Shown here piece after piece: positions 55,523 through 64,000 of a stretch of DNA of 64,000 bases; the stretch's first letter is position 1, and the number at the start of each line of letters is the position of its first letter. The position numbers and the translations under genes were made by a program. A model generated the notes under the pieces. The model was not told where the DNA came from, made no database searches, and saw only the letters and a list, made by a program, of their open reading frames with translations. Source of the DNA: Bacteroidota bacterium (lineage in GTDB: Bacteria > Bacteroidota > Bacteroidia > Bacteroidales > WCHB1-69); NCBI GenBank assembly GCA_022708105.1, contig JAKIZI010000002.1, positions 1-64,000 of the forward strand. The letters are read 5' to 3'.

Positions 55523-56392
55523 TTACTGTTGAATAACAAGCTTTTGTTGTGCCGAAATTTCTCCGGATTTGATTTCAATCGTATAAATCCCACTTGATAA
55601 ATCTTCAATTTGAATCGGTTGATCGTTTTTAGTCAGAATTTCAGATTTTACCAAAGCCCCTGAAATGTTGTAGATGTTCAATATACAATTTTCCATGACC
55701 TTGAGGTCGGTTCGGACCATAATTATATTGGCTGCGGGATTGGGATAGATGATTATTGGTGAGTCCGATGATGTGGTTTCGGTAATGGAGGTAATGTAGT
55801 TGTCAAAATTCAAATTATCTACATATAACACAGAATTGCCGAGTGGTATGTCGTTGAACCCATTTGCTGTATAGGCGGCAATAATAATAGTTGCCGAATC
55901 GGCAGATTCGTAATCGGATATCTCTACTTCAAAAGGAGTCCATTCGGATACGGAAGTCGCGGAAGTGAAAGTCCCGGAGGCAATGGAAGATCCGTTTTTG
56001 AAAAGTTGAATGTGAATATACATATTGTCACCTCCATGTGAATCAAATTTGTAATATCCGGTCAGACTTGTAGGGTGGCCGGTAATCGGGAAATCCGGGC
56101 TTGGCGGAGGATATCCGCTTGCAAGGAATCCTCTTGCCCAGTAATTGGGATTTAAGGAGGCGTCGTTTTCGAGTCTTACCGAATAAGAACCGACATTCGC
56201 CGGATAATGGTCTGTAGATTTGGTGATTGCATAAAAAGGGCCTGAAGACGAATAATTCGTAGATCCCCAATAGGTGGGATCTTCATAGTTCCCGAAATTT
56301 GACCATTGTTCAAATCCCTTGTTTGGAATTTGTCCGGAAACGCTACATAGAATTCCAATGAGCAAAACTAATAAAATACTGTGTGTTTTCAT
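55523..56392 (-). CDS. T9SS type A cargo protein with carbohydrate-module-like domain
   Basis: 289-aa secreted protein. Signal peptide (cleavage near SVSGQ, about 21), then a jelly-roll-like region beginning IPNKGFEQWSNFGNYEDPTYW (PCMD-like), then a type A sorting domain: IIIYPNPAANIIMV, YNISGALVKSEIL and SGIYTIEIKSGEI. It is exported and probably surface-attached. The ligand is unknown. Confidence 0.82.
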   Translation of the reverse strand: MKTHSILLVLLIGILCSVSGQIPNKGFEQWSNFGNYEDPTYWGSTNYSSSGPFYAITKSTDHYPANVGSYSVRLENDASLNPNYWARGFLASGYPPPSPDFPITGHPTSLTGYYKFDSHGGDNMYIHIQLFKNGSSIASGTFTSATSVSEWTPFEVEISDYESADSATIIIAAYTANGFNDIPLGNSVLYVDNLNFDNYITSITETTSSDSPIIIYPNPAANIIMVRTDLKVMENCILNIYNISGALVKSEILTKNDQPIQIEDLSSGIYTIEIKSGEISAQQKLVIQQ

Positions 56393-56397
56393 TTTGT

Positions 56398-56643
56398 TTA
56401 CTGTCTGTTTTTATCGTGCTGACACTGCACTTTTAAATTGGTGTATCCTATTGAATTAACCTGATGTTTTAAGGTTTCTTTTTTTATCCAGTTTCCGTGG
56501 AAATCATACGTGTGTAGATAACGAATAACATATGCAATTTGATTATCGGCAGTATAATATTCTTGTTGAGTAATATTCCTATAGTTATCGTAAGTCGTAA
56601 TATACTCTTTATTTTGATATGATGTGATAATTCCTTCTTGGCA
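56398..56643 (-). pseudogene. 5'-truncated gene remnant (YD/Rhs-like C-terminus)
   Basis: An open minus-strand frame of about 81 codons with no start codon, preceded by TAA at 56644-56646. It reads TTYDNYRNITQQEYYTADNQ and YDFHGNWIKKETLKHQ, with the YDxxGNW pattern of YD-repeat and related proteins. It ends 6 bp from the T9SS gene. The 5' part of the gene is gone. Confidence 0.6.
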
Positions 56644-56681
56644 TTACCCAAAATATACTTTAATATTCCACAAAAATAATT

Positions 56682-56727
56682 TTTTTTTCTAAAAACAAAA
56701 GAGTTTTTATATAAAAATATACATTTA
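56682..56727. repeat. Direct repeat A (about 45 bp)
   Basis: TTTTTTTCTAAA...AAAAGAGTTTTTATA...TACATTTA; a copy at 57648-57692 matches at about 40 of 45 positions. Both copies lie beside a TAnnTTTG element on the minus strand. The remainder of 56728-56933 has no recognisable content. Confidence 0.7.
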
Positions 56728-56933
56728 TGAGCTTAATTTGTTAGGCAAGTTTTTTGGTGGTAATTTGCTGGTGGATTTGGGTTGGGTTAATGCTTTCATA
56801 TTGTGAAGAATTACCCCAAAGGAACAAAAGTTCTCGGATTTGTAGCAAATAAAAATACTGGACAATTATTCAAGGTGTAGCAAACTTGATGTTAGTAGTC
56901 GCTCTTTTTTTAAGAAGAATCAAGCTAATCTTT

Positions 56934-57485
56934 CTAATTTCTTGTATTCTCTTCTATGTCAATAATGACTTTTATTGATTCCAATAAAGCTATTAGTAGC
57001 AAAACATTTAATATTGCGCTCAATAAAATTGCTATTGCAAAAATTACTTTCTCGTTAAGAAGATAAAAAATTGAAATACCGACAGCGGTAAATCCCATTA
57101 TATATGCAAAAACTTTTAAAATTACCACTATTGATTGCAATGCAGGATAACGAACTTTTTTCGTTTCATTTTGTTCACCGTCAAGATTATCATTGGATTC
57201 CTCATTTGTAAATCCTCTTTTTAGGTATTCTATCCGTGCAATCTCAACATATTCTAAATGATAATCATTCCAATCTTTTTCAACAATAAGTTTTAGTTCA
57301 TCATCACCCATCTCTGAGACAATTGTAACATAATCTGCATTATATTGAAATTTTTCTCCTCGTTTAATTAATTCATCTTTTATATAATCAATAAAATCCT
57401 CATTGTATGCGGAAATTTGTTTTTCAACAATCTCGAGTAGCTTCTTTGAGCTATATCCCTTTGCAAGTTGTTCATAATTATTCAT
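56934..57485 (-). CDS. Hypothetical protein with two C-terminal membrane helices
   Basis: 183 aa. The first 100 residues are helical and charged (KLLEIVEKQISAYNEDFIDY), with repeated DELIKRG / EYLKRG motifs. Two hydrophobic helices occupy about 118-142 and 148-173. No family is recognised. It is flanked by direct repeats A and B. Confidence 0.65.
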   Translation of the reverse strand: MNNYEQLAKGYSSKKLLEIVEKQISAYNEDFIDYIKDELIKRGEKFQYNADYVTIVSEMGDDELKLIVEKDWNDYHLEYVEIARIEYLKRGFTNEESNDNLDGEQNETKKVRYPALQSIVVILKVFAYIMGFTAVGISIFYLLNEKVIFAIAILLSAILNVLLLIALLESIKVIIDIEENTRN

Positions 57486-57647
57486 TGCAAGTTCATTTAA
57501 ATTATTATTAATCTTATTTTAGTTCTAAATAAATTGCAGATTAAATATTGTCTATACGCAATATGTGTGTATATATCTACCTTAACTGTATTAATAATTT
57601 TGTTTAATTTTTTATTGATTTTTTAAAGATATGCTGCAAATGTAATG

Positions 57648-57692
57648 TTTTTTTCTAAATAGAAAAGAGTTTTTATAAAAAAAATACATTTA
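57648..57692. repeat. Direct repeat B (about 45 bp)
   Basis: Partner of repeat A. A minus-strand TACATTTG element (57637-57644) adjoins it. The region 57486-57853 otherwise shows only AT-rich sequence. Confidence 0.7.
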
Positions 57693-57853
57693 AATCATAA
57701 ATCTAAAAGACTAAGTTCGATATTAAAAAAAGAGTAAAAACAGGTAGCGGAAGAAATATAGTTATACCACAGCATAAAAATGCTAATAAAAGGAGAAAAA
57801 AAATAAGAAAACGAAAATCACAAAGAGATGGTGATTTTTGCAGAATCACGCAC

Positions 57854-58042
57854 TTAGGACTTTTGGGTATCGTTGTTTGTTTTTTTGTTTTTTCGTTTGA
57901 TGATGAGGTAGCCCGCAAGAAAAGCCAATGAGCCGCCAATGATGAGACCGATCATAATGGGGAATTTGTTTTCCACATTGAAGAAAAAAAGTGGGATGAT
58001 GAGGAGTCCCATGAGCAGTGTGTAACGGAATGCAGTTTTCAT
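57854..58042 (-). CDS. Small two-helix membrane protein
   Basis: 62 aa with two hydrophobic helices (about 6-22 and 28-48) and a basic tail (KRKNKKTNNDTQKS). It starts 31 bp after valS ends, so it is probably co-transcribed. No family is recognised. Confidence 0.6.
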   Translation of the reverse strand: MKTAFRYTLLMGLLIIPLFFFNVENKFPIMIGLIIGGSLAFLAGYLIIKRKNKKTNNDTQKS

Positions 58043-58073
58043 ACGTTTTATTTTGATGGTTTCCGTTAGGAAT

Positions 58074-60713
58074 TTATCGGGTTAATTCTTGGAGCTTGGT
58101 CTGAAGCAATGCAATCTTCTCTTCGGCATCGGCCTGTTTTTTTCTTTCTATGGCTACGACACTTTCCGGTGCACCGGCTACAAATTTCTCGTTGGACAAT
58201 TTTTTCAGGGTGCTTTTCAAAAATCCTTCAGTATAGCAAAGTTCTTCTTCAATTTTCCTAATTTCCTCTTCTATGTTGATATGGGAGCCGAAGGGGATGA
58301 AGTGTTCGGTGTTGTACTCGATGAAAGTGAGGGCTCCTTCAACTTTGTCCTGAACGTATGTAATGCCCGAAAGATTGGAGAGTTTCATAACGATGGCATC
58401 CATTTCCGGAAGGGCATCGGCTTCAGGTTTGAGAATGAAAAGTTCCAATTGATTCTTTTGGGCAATATTCTTTTCTGTGCGAATGCGGCGGATGTTTTCG
58501 ATAATCTTTTGGGTTTGTTCGAAGCGGGTGAGCAGTATCGTATCCGTTTTGTCGGGAACAAATTCGGGGAATTTCGCATACATAATGGATTCCTTTTCAG
58601 AGCGATTCCGTAGTTGTTGCCACAGTTCTTCGGTAATAAAAGGCATGAACGGGTGAAGCAGTTGCATCAATTTTTCGAACAGGTCAATGGTTTCTTCGAA
58701 GGACTTGCGGTCGATAGGTTGTTGGTAGGGTGGTTTTACAATTTCGAGGAGCCATGAGCAGAAATCGTCCCAAATGAGTTTGTAGGTGTTCATGAGGGCA
58801 TCTGAGAGGCGATATTTTTCAAAATTGTCCTGAATTTCGTTGATTGTTTCGTTGAGTTTGGAGTGGAACCAGCGGAGGGCAGTAGCGGTATGGAGCGGTT
58901 GGGAGGCATGTTCGTCAATTTCCCAGCCTTTAATCAGTCGGAATGCGTTCCAAATTTTATTGCTGAAGTTACGTCCTTGTTCACAGAGAGATGTTTCGAA
59001 GAGCAGGTCGTTGCCGGCGGGAGAGCTGTGCAGCATGCCAAAGCGTACGCCATCGGCTCCGTAGATATCCATCAGTTCGATGGGGTCGGGAGAGTTGCCG
59101 AGCGATTTGGACATTTTCCGACGTTGGCTGTCGCGAACGGTTCCGGTAAAGTAAACCGATTTGAAGGGGATATCTCCTTTCCATTCCAGTCCGGCCATAA
59201 TCATTCGTGCCACCCAGAAGAAGATGATGTCAGGAGCGGTGATGAGGGTAGCAGTAGGGTAGTAGTAGTTGATGTCGGGATTTTGCGGATTACGGATGCC
59301 GTCGAATACGGAGATGGGCCACAACCATGAAGAGAACCATGTGTCCAATACATCTTCGTCTTGTTGAAGATCTTCGGGGCGGAGGTTCAGTTCCGGATAT
59401 TGACTTTGAGCCATTTGGTATGCCTCTTCGCGTGTTTTGGCGACAATTACCTCTTTGTTAGGCAGATAATATGCCGGAATTCGATGTCCCCACCACAATT
59501 GTCGGCTGATGCACCAATCTTTGACATTCTCCATCCAATGGGCATACGTATTTTTAAATTTATCGGGGTAGAACTTGATAGTATCATTCATGACCACATC
59601 CAATGCCGGTTTTGCCAGCGCTGCCATATCACAGAACCACTGTACCGATAATTTCGGTTCAATGACTTCATTGGTACGTTCGGAATACCCTATTTTATTA
59701 GTGTATTCTTCTACTTTGAGCAACAGACCGGCTTGTTCCAACAACGGAACAACCTCTTTGCGAGCTTCAAATCGATCTTTGCCCACTAAGAATTGTGCAT
59801 CTTGATTCAAGGTGCCGTCATCGTTAAAGATGTTGATGGAGTCGAGTTTGTATTTAAGTCCTAAGTTATAGTCGTTGATATCATGGGCGGGAGTTACTTT
59901 GAGTGCTCCGGTGCCGAATTCGCGATCTACATAGTCGTCGAAGATGAGCGGAACGGGGCGATTAACCAGCGGAACAAGGGCTTTTTTCCCTTTCAGGTGA
60001 CTATAACGCTCATCTTCCGGATGCATACAAACGGCGGTATCGCCGAATAGGGTTTCCGGACGGGTGGTCGCGATGGTAAGAAACTCATCGGAGTTTTCGA
60101 TGGGGTATTTGATATAATAGAGTTTGGATTGTACTTCTTTATAGAGTACCTCTTCGTCAGAAACGGCGGTCAATGCTTTGGGGTCCCAATTGACCATTCG
60201 GACGCCTCTGTATATTTTCCCTTTTCGGTACAAGTCGATGAACACGTCAATTACTGATTCGGAGAGATCTTCGTCCATAGTAAACTTGGTACGGTTCCAG
60301 TCGCAGGATGCTCCCAATTTTTTAAGTTGTTGCAAGATGATGCCTCCATGTTTTTCTTTCCATTCCCACGCATATTTGAGAAAATCTTCTCTGGAGATAT
60401 CTTTTTTATCTATTCCTTTTTCTTTGAGCAGGTTTACCACTTTGGCTTCGGTGGCGATGGAGGCGTGGTCTGTGCCGGGCACCCACAACGCATTAAATCC
60501 CATCATTCGGGCGCGGCGAACGAGAATATCTTGTATGGTATTGTTGAGCATGTGTCCCATGTGCAAAACGCCCGTGACGTTAGGCGGCGGAATCACAATG
60601 GTGAAGGGCTCTCTTTCGTCGGGAGTGGAAGCGAACAATTGTTGCTCCATCCAAAAGTTATACCATTTACGCTCAATCTGTTGAGGCTCATACTTAGTTC
60701 CGATTTCCTTCAT
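58074..60713 (-). CDS. valS: Valyl-tRNA synthetase
   Basis: Class I aminoacyl-tRNA synthetase, 879 aa. The signature HMGH (51-54) within PPPNVTGVL is followed by the ValRS editing domain (about 180-330) and KMSKS at 533-537. The C-terminal coiled coil (about 815-879) typical of ValRS closes the protein. Normal length, all motifs intact. A TAAATTTG promoter lies 25 bp upstream of the start. Confidence 0.97.
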   Translation of the reverse strand: MKEIGTKYEPQQIERKWYNFWMEQQLFASTPDEREPFTIVIPPPNVTGVLHMGHMLNNTIQDILVRRARMMGFNALWVPGTDHASIATEAKVVNLLKEKGIDKKDISREDFLKYAWEWKEKHGGIILQQLKKLGASCDWNRTKFTMDEDLSESVIDVFIDLYRKGKIYRGVRMVNWDPKALTAVSDEEVLYKEVQSKLYYIKYPIENSDEFLTIATTRPETLFGDTAVCMHPEDERYSHLKGKKALVPLVNRPVPLIFDDYVDREFGTGALKVTPAHDINDYNLGLKYKLDSINIFNDDGTLNQDAQFLVGKDRFEARKEVVPLLEQAGLLLKVEEYTNKIGYSERTNEVIEPKLSVQWFCDMAALAKPALDVVMNDTIKFYPDKFKNTYAHWMENVKDWCISRQLWWGHRIPAYYLPNKEVIVAKTREEAYQMAQSQYPELNLRPEDLQQDEDVLDTWFSSWLWPISVFDGIRNPQNPDINYYYPTATLITAPDIIFFWVARMIMAGLEWKGDIPFKSVYFTGTVRDSQRRKMSKSLGNSPDPIELMDIYGADGVRFGMLHSSPAGNDLLFETSLCEQGRNFSNKIWNAFRLIKGWEIDEHASQPLHTATALRWFHSKLNETINEIQDNFEKYRLSDALMNTYKLIWDDFCSWLLEIVKPPYQQPIDRKSFEETIDLFEKLMQLLHPFMPFITEELWQQLRNRSEKESIMYAKFPEFVPDKTDTILLTRFEQTQKIIENIRRIRTEKNIAQKNQLELFILKPEADALPEMDAIVMKLSNLSGITYVQDKVEGALTFIEYNTEHFIPFGSHINIEEEIRKIEEELCYTEGFLKSTLKKLSNEKFVAGAPESVVAIERKKQADAEEKIALLQTKLQELTR

Positions 60714-60737
60714 GATATTCTTATATTTTTAGGGTGG

Positions 60738-60745
60738 CAAATTTA
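60738..60745 (-). promoter_or_regulatory. Bacteroidota -7 promoter element for valS (TAAATTTG)
   Basis: TAAATTTG on the minus strand, 25 bp before the valS ATG and directly after the upstream gene's terminator. Confidence 0.55.
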
Positions 60746-60746
60746 C

Positions 60747-60783
60747 AAAAAAAAGAGAGAACTTTTAAAAAATTCTCTCTTTT
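60747..60783 (-). terminator. Rho-independent terminator of the upstream T9SS gene
   Basis: Perfect 11-bp stem AAAAGAGAGAA / TTCTCTCTTTT with an A/T-rich loop, followed by a T run on the minus strand. Confidence 0.85.
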
Positions 60784-60804
60784 GCAAGATATAAAAACGA
60801 AATT

Positions 60805-62298
60805 CTATTTTTTGATAAACTTCTTGGTAACAACTGCATCTCCAGTAAGACGGACGAAGTAGATGCCTGCATTCAGGTTAGATACATCAACTTGAGTATG
60901 ATTCCCGGTCATGGTGCTTTTATAAACTACTTGTCCGATAAAGTTTACAATTTCGATTTGGTTGAATCCTTTTGCAGATACATTCAACAGACTGGTTGCT
61001 GGATTCGGAGAAATAGAAATTGTAGTGGGTTGAAAAGTGCTAATGCCAGTAGTCGTAGTGTCAATATTGTATTCAGCGGTAACGATATCGCTTGAGGTAG
61101 CACACTCTTTCATGGCAATAGCTTTAATGGTCATGGTGTCATTTACTTCGATGGCACCGGTATAGAGCGTACTATTTTCATCAGGATCGGTTCCGTCGGT
61201 GGTGTAATAAATAACGGCATCTTCAGTTTCAGTAGCGATTTCAACATTTTGTACGGTGGTATAGTCCCCGCTGGCAATTGAAAATTGTGGATTTTCAACT
61301 AATTCTTGCACTACGGATACATTGATAGTATCGGTAGCCAAGGGAGAGATGGGTAAACTGTCTAAACCTACCAAAGTAACAACCATGCTGTAGTTTCCTT
61401 CCGGTAAAGTGATTTTTCCGATATTGGCCATAGCCATCATCATGGTCATATCACAATAGATAGGACTTTGGAGCCCCGGTATTCCCAAAAAGGGAAGTAC
61501 ATCAGATTCAATTTTGAGGAATCCGTCTCCGGTAGGAGCGGGATAGAATGAAAAGTTTTGAACATCAATGCCGATTTGGATAGAATCGCAAGGGGTAAAC
61601 TCAGCACCGTCTTCGGGAGACAAAACTGCTACATAAGGAATAGGGCGTGCACCGGTAAGTTTGATGTCATCAATACGAACCTGACTGGTGATTCCATTGC
61701 TGATGTAAGTATATCTTAACTGGAGGGCTGCGGTTGCCGGAATCGTGTTGGAGTCAGCTTCGCAAGTGATGTAGTACCAACCGGTGGTTCCGCTTCCTGC
61801 TGGGAAAGTGGAATAAACTCCATCAGTCGTGTCTTTTTGACGAGTCCAATGAGTCATGTTGATGGGTGTCCAAACGGTTCCGTCGGTGGAGTATTCTACT
61901 TTAAATTGATCTAAAGTAGCTGCACTTCCGGTTTTGTGATATCCGAAGCTCAATTCCAATCCTTGATAGCCGGTTGTATTGATGCCGGAAATATCGAAAT
62001 AGGCAGCATCATTATTCATATAAAGCAAGGCACCACCTGATGCGTTCGGATATTGAGGAGCCGTATCTCCCGGATTGGAAGAATTGGTGGCACGGATGGT
62101 TACAACAGTGCTGGATGCAGTATACGCTACCGTGGTTACATCGTAATCGGTGTGTGCATCAACTTGAGTTGTGGTTGTGGTAATTCCAAATGTTTCTGAA
62201 TAGATGGTTTCGTAAACATATTGAGCTTTACTCACATTCGTGAAGCCCATCAATACCAAAACCATGATTAAGGACACAAAAAGGTTAAATTTTTTCAT
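60805..62298 (-). CDS. T9SS type A cargo protein with chitobiase C-terminal-like domain
   Basis: 497-aa exported protein (signal peptide, cleavage near SKAQY, about 26). An N-terminal carbohydrate-module-like beta domain (30-215; YKNAS-free, SFGYHKTGSAATLDQFKVEY) is followed by a middle beta domain. A CHB/HEX C-terminal-like segment follows (about 345-415; YYTTDGTDPDENSTLYTG). A type A sorting tail closes it: ISPNPATSLLNVSAKG, FIGQVVYKS, GIYFVRLTGDAV, KKFIKK. It is likely a surface polysaccharide-binding protein (inference from domains). Confidence 0.85.
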   Translation of the reverse strand: MKKFNLFVSLIMVLVLMGFTNVSKAQYVYETIYSETFGITTTTTQVDAHTDYDVTTVAYTASSTVVTIRATNSSNPGDTAPQYPNASGGALLYMNNDAAYFDISGINTTGYQGLELSFGYHKTGSAATLDQFKVEYSTDGTVWTPINMTHWTRQKDTTDGVYSTFPAGSGTTGWYYITCEADSNTIPATAALQLRYTYISNGITSQVRIDDIKLTGARPIPYVAVLSPEDGAEFTPCDSIQIGIDVQNFSFYPAPTGDGFLKIESDVLPFLGIPGLQSPIYCDMTMMMAMANIGKITLPEGNYSMVVTLVGLDSLPISPLATDTINVSVVQELVENPQFSIASGDYTTVQNVEIATETEDAVIYYTTDGTDPDENSTLYTGAIEVNDTMTIKAIAMKECATSSDIVTAEYNIDTTTTGISTFQPTTISISPNPATSLLNVSAKGFNQIEIVNFIGQVVYKSTMTGNHTQVDVSNLNAGIYFVRLTGDAVVTKKFIKK

Positions 62299-62347
62299 TT
62301 TTTTTGTTTTTAAGGTGATATATAATATATATTATTTTTTTCGTGTG

Positions 62348-62355
62348 CAAAGATA
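62348..62355 (-). promoter_or_regulatory. Bacteroidota -7 promoter element (TATCTTTG)
   Basis: Exact TAnnTTTG on the minus strand, 49 bp before the T9SS gene's ATG. Confidence 0.6.
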
Positions 62356-62479
62356 ATAAAAAAAATTATTGACTCGGTCTCATATTCTTATTTATTTGTT
62401 AATAAATAATCTATCTAATTGATTATTATTGTATTAAAATGAAATATTTTTTTAATTCTTTTTGGAAAGAGAAGAAAAA

Positions 62480-63943
62480 CTAAGGAATATACTCATAAGC
62501 ACCCATATCGGGATTGCGGTCACGGGGATTTCCTGCCAAATCGGGATAGGATTTGAGTCCTCTGATACCGGCATCGATGGCCGGAGAGTTGGCGGTTAAT
62601 TGAAATTTCTGTTGCACCGTGTTCACAAATGCGGGATTTTGATTAAGCAAACATTGGCTAAAACTTTCGTCCGTTGCCGTTGCGCGTATCAGGCAATTTT
62701 GGAAACTTTTGGTAAAGGTCAATGAGGCATCCGGATATTTTTTCATCATCAGTTCGTTCTCAAGGCTCCCGCAAATAATAGAGTTGATGAAAGAGAAGTT
62801 GCCGTCTCCGACAAAAGTGCCGGCGGAGGTGGTATAGCTGTTGCTTAAATAGACGGCCGGATTTTTACGAACGGTTTGCGAAAAATAATTGGCAATGGTC
62901 ACATGGCGGAATTCATAATCTCCGATTTCGAGTTGCAGTCCGCACACACCGTTATTGCTGATTTGGCAGTTGTCCATTGTCAGTTTGCTGGCCCGCGCCA
63001 ACACGCCGGAGCCGGCGGTATTTTGAATAATCGTATGTCGGATGATGTTGGGATTGTAACGCGCCTCCTGAAGTGCCTCGATTTGTATTCCGATATAGGC
63101 GTTGGTGATGATGGCATGTTGGATGACATTCTCGGCAGTGCCTTCGTTAATCCAGATGCGGTCCCATTGGGCATAATCGGTGTTGTACCAACTTTCTAAT
63201 CGGTCTCCGCGGAAAAGTACCGGCTGTTCTTGGGTGCCGTTGACATGGATATTCCCGAACCGATAAACCCAAATGCCGCTACCATTGTGCAAATAGACGC
63301 GTGTGCCGGGCTCAATGATTAATTTTCCTAAGGAGTCTACCGCAGCCCACCCATAAATGACGTATGGTTTGTCGTTTGTCCAAACAGTAGTTTCGCCCGC
63401 TCCGGCCACAATTTTGTAATGAATGTTTCCTACCCAACTGTCGGCCATGATAAAATTAGCATCTTGTCCGAATGCCAATAAATCCACATCCTGTACGTTG
63501 TTGCCGACACGGAAAATAATGGAATCGGTTACTAAAAATGGGGTATTTTGATTTCCGGGATTAAGGGTTACCTTGACATGAACAAACATACTGTCATACG
63601 GGGCAATTTCAACTTCGTCCACCTCACTACCGGGGATGCCGTCCACATTGAGACTATAGTAGGAGTTGCTTCCTCCGCCCAAACGGGTATGTACCGTTAC
63701 CGCAAAAGGATTGCGATTGTAAACCGTTAATCGTTTTGTTATGGAGCCTACGGTAGAAAAGACAGTGTCAAAGGTGATTTCCGAAACCGAAAATTGCAAC
63801 TTCGCATTTTCATCAATTTCAATTTTTTTACACGATGAAAAAGAAAACAGAATAAAAAGTGTGGGAATAAGCATACAGATTATGCTGAGTGTCCACGGGC
63901 AACGTAAACGAAATTTAGAAACTGTATTTTTAAAAAAGACCAT
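62480..63943 (-). CDS. Right-handed beta-helix lipoprotein
   Basis: 487-aa lipoprotein: leader ending FSFSSC (Cys about 38), a beta-sandwich-like domain (50-160), then a parallel beta-helix (about 180-420) with repeats such as AIITNAYIGIQIEALQEA and NIIRHTIIQNTAGSGV. The C-terminus DLAGNPRDRNPDMGAYEY is the 'choice-of-anchor/GAYE' ending of polysaccharide-related beta-helix proteins. No catalytic residues identified. Last gene; 63944-64000 has none. Confidence 0.8.
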   Translation of the reverse strand: MVFFKNTVSKFRLRCPWTLSIICMLIPTLFILFSFSSCKKIEIDENAKLQFSVSEITFDTVFSTVGSITKRLTVYNRNPFAVTVHTRLGGGSNSYYSLNVDGIPGSEVDEVEIAPYDSMFVHVKVTLNPGNQNTPFLVTDSIIFRVGNNVQDVDLLAFGQDANFIMADSWVGNIHYKIVAGAGETTVWTNDKPYVIYGWAAVDSLGKLIIEPGTRVYLHNGSGIWVYRFGNIHVNGTQEQPVLFRGDRLESWYNTDYAQWDRIWINEGTAENVIQHAIITNAYIGIQIEALQEARYNPNIIRHTIIQNTAGSGVLARASKLTMDNCQISNNGVCGLQLEIGDYEFRHVTIANYFSQTVRKNPAVYLSNSYTTSAGTFVGDGNFSFINSIICGSLENELMMKKYPDASLTFTKSFQNCLIRATATDESFSQCLLNQNPAFVNTVQQKFQLTANSPAIDAGIRGLKSYPDLAGNPRDRNPDMGAYEYIP

Positions 63944-64000
63944 TGCGAAGCGGTATTTTTAGCGAATATTATGGATGTTTTTCAAGTCAGATAAAAGGAT

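Overview
This window looks like a chromosomal segment from a low-GC member of the Bacteroidota, most likely a Bacteroidales-type anaerobe that has not been named here. Four points support this. Several genes are preceded by the Bacteroidota promoter element TAnnTTTG. Four secreted proteins carry type IX secretion C-terminal domains (three type A sorting tails, one gliding-motility/CHU_C type B). There are many lipoproteins with relaxed lipoboxes. Typical gene families of the phylum are present, including DUF4369/DUF5106-thioredoxin, DUF4197, PepSY-like proteins and MurA with Asp in place of the catalytic Cys.

Layout. 1-5.4 kb (+): mnmA, an ABC exporter pair and an LtaS-like sulfatase. 5.4-10.6 kb (-): a tight GDPD-like / GH16-like / LtaS-like operon, converging on the first sulfatase so that the two stop codons overlap. 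10.6-23.3 kb (-): an outer-membrane barrel, two PepSY-like proteins, a two-component system, a TerB-DnaJ protein, rimO, two TPR proteins, gyrA, a heavy-metal exporter and recR. 23.5-24.1 kb: a dead ISAs1-family transposase abutting the tail of what may be a lost restriction enzyme. 24.2-28.8 kb: two thioredoxin-like secreted proteins, ferritin and a DUF1295 membrane protein. 28.9-35.9 kb (-): uvrA, a large type B T9SS cargo, a small secreted protein and birA. 35.9-48.8 kb (+): housekeeping genes (DUF4197, phosphofructokinase, murA, a PHP phosphatase, PBP1A, a glycosyltransferase, topoisomerase IV subunit A, tRNA-Leu, pgk and an RsmI-like methylase).

48.9-55.5 kb is a foreign island bounded by two inverted 5' relics of the same IS256-family element. 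It holds a PD-(D/E)XK nuclease gene in what looks like an integron cassette with a 133-bp attC-like site, a small T9SS cargo protein, a tandem pair of FISUMP-domain proteins, a truncated phage tape-measure gene, a stack of hairpins and two adjacent 22-bp minisatellites. The FISUMP pair is the most interesting item. Their C-terminal regions differ at about 40 codons, and in roughly 30 of these the third base is unchanged. That is the footprint expected from adenine-directed mutagenesis by a diversity-generating retroelement (DGR), although no reverse transcriptase or template repeat lies in the window.

55.5-64 kb (-) returns to core-type content: a T9SS cargo protein, a truncated gene remnant, a small membrane protein flanked by direct repeats, valS with a tiny membrane protein, another T9SS cargo and a beta-helix lipoprotein.

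All functional calls come from reading the translated sequences and comparing motifs from memory; no database search was run.
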